Source: Streptacidiphilus albus JL83 (GTDB lineage Bacteria > Actinomycetota > Actinomycetes > Streptomycetales > Streptomycetaceae). Taken from it: 64,000 nt of DNA. Shown here one piece after another: positions 1 through 7,376 of the stretch (within the stretch, counting starts at the first letter, position 1; every line of letters starts with the position of its first letter). The DNA lies in NCBI RefSeq assembly GCF_000744705.1, contig NZ_JQML01000001.1:3792017-3856016 (forward strand), in the 5' to 3' direction. A program made the position numbers and the translations under genes. The notes beneath the pieces are model-generated. The model did no database searches, was not told where the DNA came from, and saw nothing but the letters and a program-made list of their open reading frames with translations.

Positions 1-1
1 C

Positions 2-1135
2 TACGGCGACGCCAACGGCGACTATGTCATGTGCTCATGGGGTGGAAACCCGCTACAGGGGAACATCAGCTTCGCCCGTGGAGCATTGTTCAACGGCAAG
101 CCACATTACGTGTCCGTGGCTGCGGCCCCGATCAACAGCAACGGCACCAGGACGATTACTATCGTTGTCGACGCGGGATCGGGCAACGGCGTGTACTTCT
201 CCTGGAATGCCTCGGCCCCTACCGCCAGCGGCTTTCCGGCGACAAACACGTACATCGGCGGCTACAGGAATCCTTCTAACAACGGTGTCGAGACACAGTT
301 CGTCGGGGTCCTCGCACATGTGGCGTTCTACAGCAATTCCATTCAGGACAGCACGACCACGGACGTGGCCGGCCGTTGGACGTTCGGCGGCAACTGGCAG
401 ACCGCCATTCAGGGCACAGCGTTGATGCAGTACGCCTGTGGTTGGGTCAATACCGAGTATCAGGCATTCATCAACGCCGCCAGCGGCTACACCATGTACT
501 CCCCGGATTTCAGCAACACCAACGCGCTGACTTTCCTACAGGACACGGCGGCCGACCTTGAGGCTTCCTTCTACTTCACCAAGTGGGGACTTCCGGCGTT
601 CGTGCCGAAGAGTGTGATGGATCAACTGTGGCTCGGCAATGCCAACAACGACGACATTCAATACACGTCTTGGGCATGGGGAATGGGCTCCGAACCGGGG
701 TACGCCTTTGAGTCGGACATTGCCGACATCTACACGGTGGCGCGCGGGACGCAGAACAGTTCCCTGAGTCCCGGCAATGCCTACGCGGCCTTTGCTCCGC
801 AGACGCGGCAACAGTACGGGTATCGAGAGACAACCTTTGACACGGCTCTGAACGTGCCCAATGACATTCAGACCCGCTGCCAGACACTCATCAGCCGGTA
901 TTCGGCACCACGCACGCGCATCACCGATCCCACATGGGCTCTCACCGCGAATGACTACCTGGTCGAGTCGATTCTACGGCTCGACCTGTTGTCTCTGCTG
1001 CAAGTGCAGTCATGGCCGGCGGATGCACCGTGGTCCACGGCAACGTTCATTGTCCAACGCATTCAACACGACGTCCAAGTTGCGGGGAATCAATGCGAAT
1101 GGAACACGACCACCTCACTGCAAAGGGTTTCTTAA
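2..1135 (+). CDS. Phage minor tail protein with LamG-like domain (5' end outside window)
   Basis: The frame is open from the first bases of the window, so the gene starts upstream and about 377 residues are visible. The first ~110 residues read like a LamG/concanavalin-A-type lectin fold: alternating strands, a Gly-rich turn, and a GVLAHVAFYSNSI-type last strand typical of LamG domains in tail fibre or minor tail proteins. The C-terminal ~200 residues resemble the conserved end of actinophage minor tail proteins (region around TLISRYSAPRTRI, then a closing beta-rich segment ending QCEWNTTTSL). The likely role is host-surface recognition or tail-tip structure. The stop TAA is followed at once by the ATG of the next gene. 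Assignment is by fold-like pattern and position before the lysis cassette. Confidence 0.65.
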   Translation, partial: YGDANGDYVMCSWGGNPLQGNISFARGALFNGKPHYVSVAAAPINSNGTRTITIVVDAGSGNGVYFSWNASAPTASGFPATNTYIGGYRNPSNNGVETQFVGVLAHVAFYSNSIQDSTTTDVAGRWTFGGNWQTAIQGTALMQYACGWVNTEYQAFINAASGYTMYSPDFSNTNALTFLQDTAADLEASFYFTKWGLPAFVPKSVMDQLWLGNANNDDIQYTSWAWGMGSEPGYAFESDIADIYTVARGTQNSSLSPGNAYAAFAPQTRQQYGYRETTFDTALNVPNDIQTRCQTLISRYSAPRTRITDPTWALTANDYLVESILRLDLLSLLQVQSWPADAPWSTATFIVQRIQHDVQVAGNQCEWNTTTSLQRVS

Positions 1136-1453
1136 ATGACATATCTAGGCTGGGCAGTCGGACTGATCGGCTCCATCGTCGGTATTTGGGTGACCGTGTC
1201 CCGTTACAATCTTGAGCACGCTTCCGACTCGTCCCGCATTTGGCGGGATGAGGCCGAGGCAGAAAAGGCGCGTGCCGATCGCCTCGAATCGTCCCTTGAG
1301 AGCCTGACGGCCCGTGTCGGCCGGCTTGAGAGCGAGAACAACTTTCTGCGGTCGATGGTCACCGGCGAGCGTGCTCTAGCCGATCTCGCGGCCCTGGTCG
1401 CCACGCAGCACGCAGAGACCATGACCGCCCTTGAGGCCCTACGCGCCGCGTAG
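1136..1453 (+). CDS. Small membrane-anchored coiled-coil phage protein
   Basis: This 105-residue protein starts at the ATG directly after the tail gene stop. Residues 3-21 form one hydrophobic segment (GWAVGLIGSIVGIWVTV). Residues ~33-75 are charged, with leucine heptads (AEAEKARADRLESSLESL and on), predicting a coiled coil. The layout is one N-terminal membrane helix plus a cytoplasmic or periplasmic coiled coil, located between tail and lysin genes. That suggests an accessory lysis or membrane protein, but no specific family is recognised. Confidence 0.6.
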   Translation: MTYLGWAVGLIGSIVGIWVTVSRYNLEHASDSSRIWRDEAEAEKARADRLESSLESLTARVGRLESENNFLRSMVTGERALADLAALVATQHAETMTALEALRAA

Positions 1454-1549
1454 GCGCGTGCACGGAGCCAACTGCTACACCCGTCGCCCCGAGGCGAGTT
1501 GACCCCGGGGAGGCCCCGTGGAGCTTCGGCAAAAATCCGTATGGTTCCC

Positions 1550-1569
1550 GTTCGATCGTGTGTTAGCGT
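1550..1569 (+). promoter_or_regulatory. Phage promoter/operator-like motif, copy C (before lysis cassette)
   Basis: GTTCGATCGTGTGTTAGCGT contains a -10-like TAGCGT at 1564-1569, about 55 bp before the endolysin start. The segment GTTCRATCGTRTG with a TAnnnT hexamer at the same distance recurs upstream of two other prophage units (4,113-4,140 and 13,836-13,861, minus strand). No convincing -35 box is present, so an activator or a phage-specific sigma factor may be needed. Confidence 0.45.
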
Positions 1570-1624
1570 CTCGTCCTGTCACCACGTCGTGACTCCCCCC
1601 TGTTGTCCATCAAAGGAGACATCT

Positions 1625-2365
1625 ATGTCCGGAATGAACGCCATGATTGCCGAATGCAAGAAGTACGTTGATGAGGGCTACCGCGCCGGCCCGACCGATC
1701 ACACCATCTTTGGTGCCTGGTACGGTCTGGACTACAACCCGTACTGCGATGAATTCGTTTCCTACTGTGGTGCCGCATCCGGCAACACAGCCGCCATCGG
1801 CCATTTCGCGTATTGCCCGTCGCACGTCGATTGGTTCAGGTCCCGCAATCAGTGGTCCGAGTACCCAAAGATCGGTGCCATTGTCTTCTATGACTGGGAC
1901 GACGATGGCATTGCCGATCACACGGGCATTGTCGTGAGCTTCGATGACGACACGATCACCTGCTATGAGGGCGACACCGTAGGCCCGAACGATGGCCCGT
2001 ACGGCGTGTGGGAGCGCACCAGGGCGAGGAAGGTCCCGAACGTCCTGGGCTACGGCTACCCGTCCTACCCGGCCGACCAGGCCCCGCCGGCCGCCGTTCC
2101 GCCGGCCAAGCCTCACGTCCCGGCCTACCCCGGACCGACGTTCCTGCCTGGTTGCTACAGCACCAGCACCACACTGCTTGACCACCAGCTCATTCACCTG
2201 GGCTACGCGTACGCCTACCACTACGGCCCGGGGCCGTACTACGGATCGGGTACCGAGGCGGCCGTGTACGCGTTCCTGGCCAAGCATCCCGATCTCTGGG
2301 TGAACGGCAAGCCGGATGACATCTGTGGTCCCCGTACCTGGGACGCGATTTTCAGCGCCGGCTGA
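1625..2365 (+). CDS. CHAP-domain endolysin
   Basis: This 246-residue protein cleaves host peptidoglycan at the end of the lytic cycle. The N-terminal ~140 residues are a CHAP (NlpC/P60-like) amidase/peptidase domain. The catalytic Cys is in NPYCDEFVSYCG (C41) and the catalytic His in IADHTGIVV (H99). A Pro/Ala-rich linker (residues ~158-180) joins a C-terminal region with Tyr/Gly-rich repeats and a TEAAVYAFLAKHP-type helix, probably a peptidoglycan-binding domain. The ATG at 1625 is preceded by AAAGGAG at good spacing; starts further upstream lack this. A holin-like gene follows directly, giving the usual lysis pair. Confidence 0.88.
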   Translation: MSGMNAMIAECKKYVDEGYRAGPTDHTIFGAWYGLDYNPYCDEFVSYCGAASGNTAAIGHFAYCPSHVDWFRSRNQWSEYPKIGAIVFYDWDDDGIADHTGIVVSFDDDTITCYEGDTVGPNDGPYGVWERTRARKVPNVLGYGYPSYPADQAPPAAVPPAKPHVPAYPGPTFLPGCYSTSTTLLDHQLIHLGYAYAYHYGPGPYYGSGTEAAVYAFLAKHPDLWVNGKPDDICGPRTWDAIFSAG

Positions 2366-2414
2366 CATCAACGCTCGCCCCCTCAGACCTCAACCCCCTT
2401 TGATTGGAGTCCCT

Positions 2415-2681
2415 TTGGCATCCTTCCTCGCTCGCAACGGCGTCCGCATCTACACCGTGGTTGCTGCCGCATGCGCCATCGGCGCGCACTACCTTCCCGC
2501 CCTACCCACTGCACTCATCCTCACTGGTGTGGCAGCGATGCTCGGCGTCGTGGTCGACGCGTCCACCGTGTCTCTGCCTGAGCATCAGGAAGCCGTCGCC
2601 GAGGCGGCGCGCGGCGCCGCCGCGCTACCCGTGGTCGCTCCCGTGGCTCCGGTACCTCCGGCGCCGCCCGCTTCCTTCTAG
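2415..2681 (+). CDS. Holin-like protein
   Basis: This 88-residue protein has two hydrophobic segments (residues ~11-26 and ~28-48) and a charged then Pro/Ala-rich tail, the usual plan of a small actinophage holin. It would permeabilise the cytoplasmic membrane so that the endolysin upstream can reach the wall. The likely start is the TTG at 2415, with GGAG six bases upstream. An ATG in the same frame at 2316 would overlap the lysin gene by 50 bp and has no ribosome binding site. The gene ends 15 bp before a strong hairpin terminator. Function is inferred from topology and position. Confidence 0.65.
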   Translation: MASFLARNGVRIYTVVAAACAIGAHYLPALPTALILTGVAAMLGVVVDASTVSLPEHQEAVAEAARGAAALPVVAPVAPVPPAPPASF

Positions 2682-2696
2682 CAGCTCTGACAAGCA

Positions 2697-2727
2697 GAGA
2701 GGCCCCCGCCGATGGCGGGGGCCTCTC
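2697..2727. terminator. Bidirectional hairpin terminator T1
   Basis: A perfect 14-bp stem (GAGAGGCCCCCGCC / GGCGGGGGCCTCTC) with loop GAT lies between the convergent lysis cassette (plus) and the Lsr2-like gene (minus). It is one of four near-identical hairpins in the prophage sharing the core GGCCCCCGCC-N3-GGCGGGGGCC. Confidence 0.85.
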
Positions 2728-2744
2728 TTGCGTTTCCGGACCGA

Positions 2745-3164
2745 CTAGGCGAGTCCGTGTGCCTTGTTGTATTCCTCGTTCAGAGCCTCGGCCAGACGAC
2801 CACGGTCGTTGACCTCATGTCCCTGTGCCCGGAGCCACTTTCGGCGAGCATCCGGGGAGTGCGGGTCATCGGCACTGACGCGGACTCGCGGCGTGCCACG
2901 TGTGGCGGACGGCCGGCGCGCACCCCGTACGACAGTGGCGGTCATCGTTGGGGCCCCGGCCGCGGCTCGACGCAGCGTTGCCGATCCAGCAGCGAAATAC
3001 GGGGCCAGCAGTTCACGAAGTTCGTTCGCGCCGTCCACGTGCAGATCGAGATCGATCGTCATGCCGTCGAGCGTGAGCGTGATGGAGTCTGCTTTGCCCT
3101 CGGGGACGTCCTCCCCTGTCATGTCGTCCGTGACATCGACAATCTGACGGATCTTCTTAGCCAT
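2745..3164 (-). CDS. Phage-encoded Lsr2-like nucleoid protein
   Basis: This 139-residue homologue of Lsr2, the actinobacterial H-NS analogue, begins like host Lsr2 (MAKKIRQIVDVTDD) and has the N-terminal beta-rich oligomerisation region (residues ~1-60, with LTLDGMTIDLDL). A basic linker follows (~61-100). The C-terminal DNA-binding region (~105-139) reads ARRKWLRAQGHEVNDRGRL and carries the RGR minor-groove motif. Host Lsr2 is about 110 residues, so this copy has a longer linker. Lsr2 binds AT-rich DNA and silences foreign genes. A phage copy could compete with or mimic host Lsr2, or organise phage DNA. It is probably the last gene of the unit that starts with the acidic protein and ends at T1. 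Confidence 0.85.
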   Translation of the reverse strand: MAKKIRQIVDVTDDMTGEDVPEGKADSITLTLDGMTIDLDLHVDGANELRELLAPYFAAGSATLRRAAAGAPTMTATVVRGARRPSATRGTPRVRVSADDPHSPDARRKWLRAQGHEVNDRGRLAEALNEEYNKAHGLA

Positions 3165-3250
3165 GGTGAGTATGCCTCTTCACTGGTGCCGGGCCAGGAT
3201 GCCCGATTGGACTAGTTGCTTGACACTGCAAGGCAGTTGAACGCGCGAAC

Positions 3251-4081
3251 CTACTCTTCGACACCCAAGGCAGCGTTGATGGCCTTAGCCTTGCTAGCCC
3301 AGAACGCCCGTGCGTGACTGTTCTCCGGCTGCGCGTCCCGCAACTTCTCCCATGCCGCACTCGCGTCATAGGCGTCGGGAACGTCGAACTCTTCCGAGAC
3401 CTTGTCGACGAGTGCGTTCATGGCGGCCTGTCGCTCCTCATCGGTCAGTCCGTCGTCGTCCTGGTCGTCGTCGGCCTGGTCGTCGTCGGCCTGGTCGTCG
3501 TCCTGGTCCTGGTCGGCCTGGTCGTCGGCCTGGTCCTGGTCGTCAACCTCGATCGTCTCGTCCTGGTCCACGATGGGCTTCTTGGCCATGGTCTCTGCGT
3601 CTTCCTGGAGTCGTTGCATTTCCGCCTCAACGGCGCTCTTGCAGTTGGTGCACACGGACCTAATGACCTGGGCATCCTCAAGCGTCAGCTCCGGGTAGCC
3701 CTTGAAGTCCTTGTTCGCCGCGCGGGTCATGGTCGGGCACGTCTCCGTGCCGGCCGCATGAACGTTCTTTCGATCGGCCGTTGTCCGCAACGATGAGCCC
3801 ATTGCCGTCCTTCCCACCAAAGTGCTTCCGGGAAGACTATCGACGCTCGGAGCCTTTGGCAACACGCCGTTGATTGCCTGCAAATCGGCAATGGCTTCGC
3901 AGACATCGTCATAACAACTCCGACAGACAACTGTCGCCGGAAACCGGAACTGCGGAACAAACGGAATGAGTGCAGTGTCGCGCACTGTTTCGCAAGTCAT
4001 GGAACTGCTGCAATGAAGCAGACCAGTGGCTTTGTCGATGAGAATCGCATCCGCATGGATACGATTGTCAAGCTTTGGCAC
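3251..4081 (-). CDS. Unknown phage protein with Asp/Gln repeat tract
   Basis: About 276 residues with no recognised family. The N-terminal part has Cys pairs (TCETV and VVCRSCYDDVC), and a later SVCTNCKSAVEAEM adds another CxxC, so a zinc-bound fold is possible. The middle holds an unusually acidic tract of about 30 residues made of DQ, DD and QAD units. The C-terminal ~75 residues are helical and charged (LTDEERQAAMNAL, AFWASKAKAINAAL). The GTG at 4081 is chosen because AAGGGGG lies just upstream and because an upstream ATG at 4117 falls inside the -10 box of promoter motif A. An acidic tract can mimic DNA, but this is speculation. Confidence 0.6.
   Translation of the reverse strand: MPKLDNRIHADAILIDKATGLLHCSSSMTCETVRDTALIPFVPQFRFPATVVCRSCYDDVCEAIADLQAINGVLPKAPSVDSLPGSTLVGRTAMGSSLRTTADRKNVHAAGTETCPTMTRAANKDFKGYPELTLEDAQVIRSVCTNCKSAVEAEMQRLQEDAETMAKKPIVDQDETIEVDDQDQADDQADQDQDDDQADDDQADDDQDDDGLTDEERQAAMNALVDKVSEEFDVPDAYDASAAWEKLRDAQPENSHARAFWASKAKAINAALGVEE
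3453..3544 (-). repeat. Low-complexity repeat encoding Asp/Gln/Ala units
   Basis: The plus strand shows irregular tandem copies of GTCGTC, CTGGTC and GGCCTGGTC. They encode DQD, DDQ and QAD units in the protein above. A related stretch (GGCCTGGTCGTCGTCG and on) appears without an open Asp-rich frame at 14,221-14,258. Confidence 0.8.
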
Positions 4082-4112
4082 CTTTGCCCCCTTCTCGCTC
4101 GGCGTTGACGAA

Positions 4113-4140
4113 ACCATACCATACGATTGAACGGGTGCAA
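4113..4140 (-). promoter_or_regulatory. Phage promoter/operator-like motif, copy A
   Basis: On the minus strand a -35 TTGCAC (4140-4135), 16-bp spacer and -10 TATGGT (4118-4113) can be read. GTTCAATCG lies in the spacer at 4132-4124. Transcription from here would give a leader of about 25 nt before the GTG at 4081. This is the best sigma-70-like copy of the motif also seen at 1,550 and 13,836. Confidence 0.55.
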
Positions 4141-4334
4141 CACGTTGACGCATTGCATCAATGCCACTCCCGAGGATGGGGGTTCCGTCGCAGGTCAAAG
4201 CCCATGTGGCACCGTCAGTGGCCGGCCATGGCCGGTATGTCAATGCACGTGTCTGGCCATTGATGGGCTCGGCACGTGACCCTACCGGGCCTACGGGCCG
4301 ACCGTGGCCGGCACCAAGGGTTGACCACAACAGC

Positions 4335-4363
4335 AAAGGCCCCCGCCATCGGCGGGGGCCTTT
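4335..4363 (-). terminator. Hairpin terminator T2 of the replication unit
   Basis: A perfect 13-bp stem (AAAGGCCCCCGCC / GGCGGGGGCCTTT) with loop ATC lies directly after the last gene of the long minus-strand unit (stop at 4,371). It belongs to the same hairpin family as T1, T3 and T4. Confidence 0.8.
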
Positions 4364-4370
4364 CTCTGTT

Positions 4371-4565
4371 TCACGTGCTGGGTGGTGGCGTCGGATCATT
4401 GACCACGGTGACCGTGTCCGGATTGTATGTGACGGTCGGCTCGACTGCTTGGTGCATTGCGTCGGCTGCATTGAGACAGATTCCGATGTTGGTCGAGTAG
4501 TTCATCAGGCAAATGTCGCACTGCCACACGACCAGTGTGCTTGAGACGATCACTCGTCCTCCCAT
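4371..4565 (-). CDS. Small phage protein, possible metal-binding Cys pair
   Basis: 64 residues. It contains VWQCDICLMNYSTNIGIC, that is a CxxC plus a further Cys, followed by a Thr/Pro-rich tail. The ATG at 4565 has GAGGA upstream and overlaps the preceding membrane protein gene by 16 bp, as is common in this unit. No family is recognised. Confidence 0.5.
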   Translation of the reverse strand: MGGRVIVSSTLVVWQCDICLMNYSTNIGICLNAADAMHQAVEPTVTYNPDTVTVVNDPTPPPST

Positions 4566-4762
4566 CCGTCGTCGTCCTCATGGACGATCAGCGCCAGCAC
4601 GCACGCCGTTTCGATGAGAACGCAGATGACCAGCAGCGTGCCGAAGTTCATGCTGGTGAAGAGACTCGCCACGATGGCGAGCGTCAGTCCCGTGGTGAAG
4701 ATGGACAGTGCTGCCAGTAGGCCGATGAAGCAGGACAGTGCCTTGGATGGTGGCTTCGCCAT
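4550..4762 (-). CDS. Small phage membrane protein
   Basis: 70 residues with two adjacent hydrophobic helices (residues ~8-33 and ~38-60) and a short acidic C-terminus (EDDDGWEDE). The ATG follows two bases after the stop of the upstream gene, so it is translated in the same unit. The two-helix plan could also fit a second holin or antiholin, but it lies far from the lysis cassette. Confidence 0.6.
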   Translation of the reverse strand: MAKPPSKALSCFIGLLAALSIFTTGLTLAIVASLFTSMNFGTLLVICVLIETACVLALIVHEDDDGWEDE

Positions 4763-5407
4763 TCAGGCCGCCATCAGATGCGAGTCGGCATTGGACAGTG
4801 CCTTGCGGGAACCGGGTCCGTCGTGGTCCTGGGTACGGGTCAGCCGGCTGGTGTTCATGAGGTCCCGTAGCTTGCGGATGGCTCGGCCGTGCCGCATGGA
4901 CCACGCTGCCAGGGTCACGGACGATCGAGCCGCGGCCGCGCTCGGTCCGTGTGCCCAGTTGTCCCGGATGACTTGCCGGCTTGCCTCGGGGAGACGTGGC
5001 CATGCCTGCCGTGCGTCGACCACCGCCGTCACGTGGTCCATGCCGTCCCGTGCCTTGGTGTCGTTTTCCAGACAGGCCCCCGCGCGTCCGGCCTGCCCCC
5101 AATCGTCCGGGGGCAGGAAGACACGTGACACGATTTCGTCTACTTCCTCGGTGCTGTACAGGTAGTCAGCCGTGCCGTACAGGGCACGGCCACGTTCCTT
5201 GCCGCAATACTCCGTGGCAACCTTCCGCAGCAGCGCGGACGTTGCGGCATTGATGTTCTCTGCCTTCCCGAGGATCGTCCGCTTCTCGACCAGCATCAAA
5301 GACAGATGCCCGAACAGGTCATCCGCGTCAATGCCGGGCCAGTTACGGGCGAACCGCGCCGCGGTCGCCTTTGCCATGGGTAGTGCCTCAACAGGATCAA
5401 ACGTCAC
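4763..5407 (-). CDS. Sigma-factor-like phage regulator (tentative)
   Basis: 214 residues. Residues ~12-75 (ARFARNWPGIDADDLFGHLS and on) resemble a sigma-70 region 2 helix set. Residues ~135-190 (WPRLPEASRQVI, then SSVTLAAWSMRHGRAIRKLR) resemble region 4: the LPExxRxVI opening, a helix-turn-helix and a final RKLR helix. It could direct RNA polymerase to phage promoters that lack a -35 box. The start is the GTG at 5407, overlapping the stop of the phosphoesterase as GTGA. The match is by pattern only, so a terminase-small-subunit-like or other HTH protein is possible. Confidence 0.4.
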   Translation of the reverse strand: MTFDPVEALPMAKATAARFARNWPGIDADDLFGHLSLMLVEKRTILGKAENINAATSALLRKVATEYCGKERGRALYGTADYLYSTEEVDEIVSRVFLPPDDWGQAGRAGACLENDTKARDGMDHVTAVVDARQAWPRLPEASRQVIRDNWAHGPSAAAARSSVTLAAWSMRHGRAIRKLRDLMNTSRLTRTQDHDGPGSRKALSNADSHLMAA

Positions 5408-6052
5408 TCAGTTGCCGCCCTTTCAATCTTTCCGCCCTTGAACTTCATTCCGTCGAACGTGAATGAACCGTCGTTGCCGATCAGCACTAGCTGAGGCTGC
5501 ACGCTGTTGCCGTTGACGTGCAGCACACCGAACGCCATTTGCCAGTTCGCGTATCCGCTGCCCAGGTACGAGACTTTGCGCATGTCACAGATATGGCCGA
5601 TCTCAAGGCCGATCCTCGGCCGCATCCTGCCGTTGTAGCCGTGCGATGTCTGGACCATGCCGGCCCGATGCGTGTGGCCACACGCGACATTGACGCCGTA
5701 GCGCTCCGCTGCCGCATAGGCTGTTGCGCCGGCCGTTGGCCGGAGAGGGATTTCCCGGTTGTCGCCGTGCGTCGACACCCATCCGGGGGCCAGTTCGGCA
5801 ATGCTCGGTCGCAGCTCCATCCCGAACTGTTCAAACGACAGAAGTCGGTCGAACTGCCATTCCGGCATGTCGGCGACGGCCGGCGCGTACTTGTGCAGGT
5901 AGTCGCTGATGCGTCGGTCGTGGTTGCCGAGGTGCATACCGAAGTAGCCGTCATAGCGGCTACGCCAGTAGTCGAGAATGCGTTTGCCCTGTTCGCGTTC
6001 CTGGTGAACGCCACCGGCAAACTCATTGATACTTCCCTTGGACCATCGGCTA

Positions 6053-7224
6053 GTGTCTCGTGATCCTGTAGCCGTAACTTGATTCGATGGGTCTCGTTGG
6101 TTCTGGCATGGAGCTCTCGATAGAACAGGCCGCTGAATTGCGGGAGTTGGCGAACAGCCAGGATGTGGCCGCCGTGCTGGCGACGCGGGCGCGGATCGTG
6201 CTGTGGTCGCACGAGGGGCGGCGGCGTATGGACGTTGCCGAACTCGCCGGGGTTTCCCTGCCGACGGTGGACCGCTGGAAGGCGCGCTATGCGGAACGCG
6301 GTCTGGCTGGGCTGGAGGGTGATCAGCGAGGTGCCGGCCGTGAACAGGTAACGCCGCAGACGCGGTCGCGGGTGATTGCGCTGACCCGCATGTCGCCGCC
6401 GGCCGACAGTGGCCTGTCGCACTGGTCGACGCGCACGCTGGCCCGGTATCTGAAGCGCGCCGAAGGCGTTGTCGTGTCCTGGCACTACATCGCGCGCATC
6501 TGGCGCGAGGAGAAACTCCAGCCGCATCGTTCGGGCACCTTCAAGATTTCGAAGGATCCCGCGTTCGCGGACAAGGTCGCCGACGTGGTCGGGCTCTACC
6601 TCGCCCCGCCCGGCGGGGCGGTGGTGCTGTCGGTCGACGAAAAGACGCAGATCCAGGCGCTGGACCGGACCCAGCCGTTGCTTCCGGTGGCCTTTGCGGC
6701 CACCGAGAAGCGCACCCACGATTACGTCCGCCACGGCACCACGAATCTGTTCGCCGCCCTCAATGTCGGCACCGGCGAAGTGATCGGCGAGTGCAGGCCG
6801 ACCCGGGACAGCAAGAACTTCCTGGCCTTCATGAAGAAGGCCGTGAAGCCGCACAAGGGGAAGGAGATCCACGTCGTCCTGGACAACCTCTCCACGCACA
6901 CCACGCCGGAAGTGAAGGCGTGGCTGGCCGACAATCCGAACATTCACTTCCATTTCACCCCTGTCGGGTCGTCGTGGATTAACCAGATCGAGACTTGGTT
7001 CGGAATCCTCACCCGTCAGTCGATCCGACGCGGCACCTTCGCCAGCGTCAACGTCCTGATCACCCAGATCCGGAACTACATCAACTCCTGGAACGCCGAC
7101 GCCGAGCCCTTCACCTGGGCCGCCACTGCTGGAGAGATCCTCGCCAAGGTCCGCCTCGTCCAGACCAACATCAAGAAGCTCGTCGACAACAACGCAAAGT
7201 GACACAAACAGGATCACGAGACAC
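6053..7224 (+). mobile_element. IS630-family insertion sequence, complete
   Basis: The element is 1,172 bp with perfect 17-bp terminal inverted repeats (GTGTCTCGTGATCCTGT at 6,053-6,069 and its complement at 7,208-7,224). It is flanked by TA on both sides (6,051-6,052 and 7,225-7,226), the target duplication expected of IS630/Tc1 elements. It carries one transposase gene in the orientation opposite to the gene it interrupts. Confidence 0.93.
6087..7202 (+). CDS. IS630-family transposase
   Basis: This 371-residue transposase is intact in a single frame. The N-terminal helix-turn-helix (residues ~15-75, MDVAELAGVSLPTVDRWKARY) binds the terminal repeats. The DDE catalytic core follows: first Asp in VVLSVDEKTQIQAL, second Asp in VVLDNLSTHTTPEV, Glu in SSWINQIETWFG. 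A second in-frame ATG at 6,108 is equally possible as start. The reading frame occupies almost the whole element and looks functional, so the insertion may be recent. Confidence 0.92.
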   Translation: MGLVGSGMELSIEQAAELRELANSQDVAAVLATRARIVLWSHEGRRRMDVAELAGVSLPTVDRWKARYAERGLAGLEGDQRGAGREQVTPQTRSRVIALTRMSPPADSGLSHWSTRTLARYLKRAEGVVVSWHYIARIWREEKLQPHRSGTFKISKDPAFADKVADVVGLYLAPPGGAVVLSVDEKTQIQALDRTQPLLPVAFAATEKRTHDYVRHGTTNLFAALNVGTGEVIGECRPTRDSKNFLAFMKKAVKPHKGKEIHVVLDNLSTHTTPEVKAWLADNPNIHFHFTPVGSSWINQIETWFGILTRQSIRRGTFASVNVLITQIRNYINSWNADAEPFTWAATAGEILAKVRLVQTNIKKLVDNNAK

Positions 7225-7376
7225 TAGGCGCGTCCAAGTTGAGGAAGTCGCCCGTGTGAACGACGGCCCGTGGTGCTGCCTCGGCCAGCAGGTTGCCAAG
7301 GTTCGTCACGGCCTGTTGGTGGTGCTCGGGTACGTGCGTGTCAGGAATCAGGATGATTCGGTATGGATGACTTGCG

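Noticed and set aside
3453-3544. Repeats near 3,500 as a possible CRISPR or origin iteron array
   Set aside because: Repeat units are irregular, 6-9 bp, and maintain an Asp/Gln reading frame.
4075-4370. Extension of the Asp/Gln protein frame upstream to 4,471
   Set aside because: The extension would run through terminator T2 and promoter motif A and has no family-like sequence.
5487-7217. Minus-strand frame of 576 codons across the IS element
   Set aside because: It is the shadow of the IS630 transposase joined by chance to an out-of-phase reading of the phosphoesterase.
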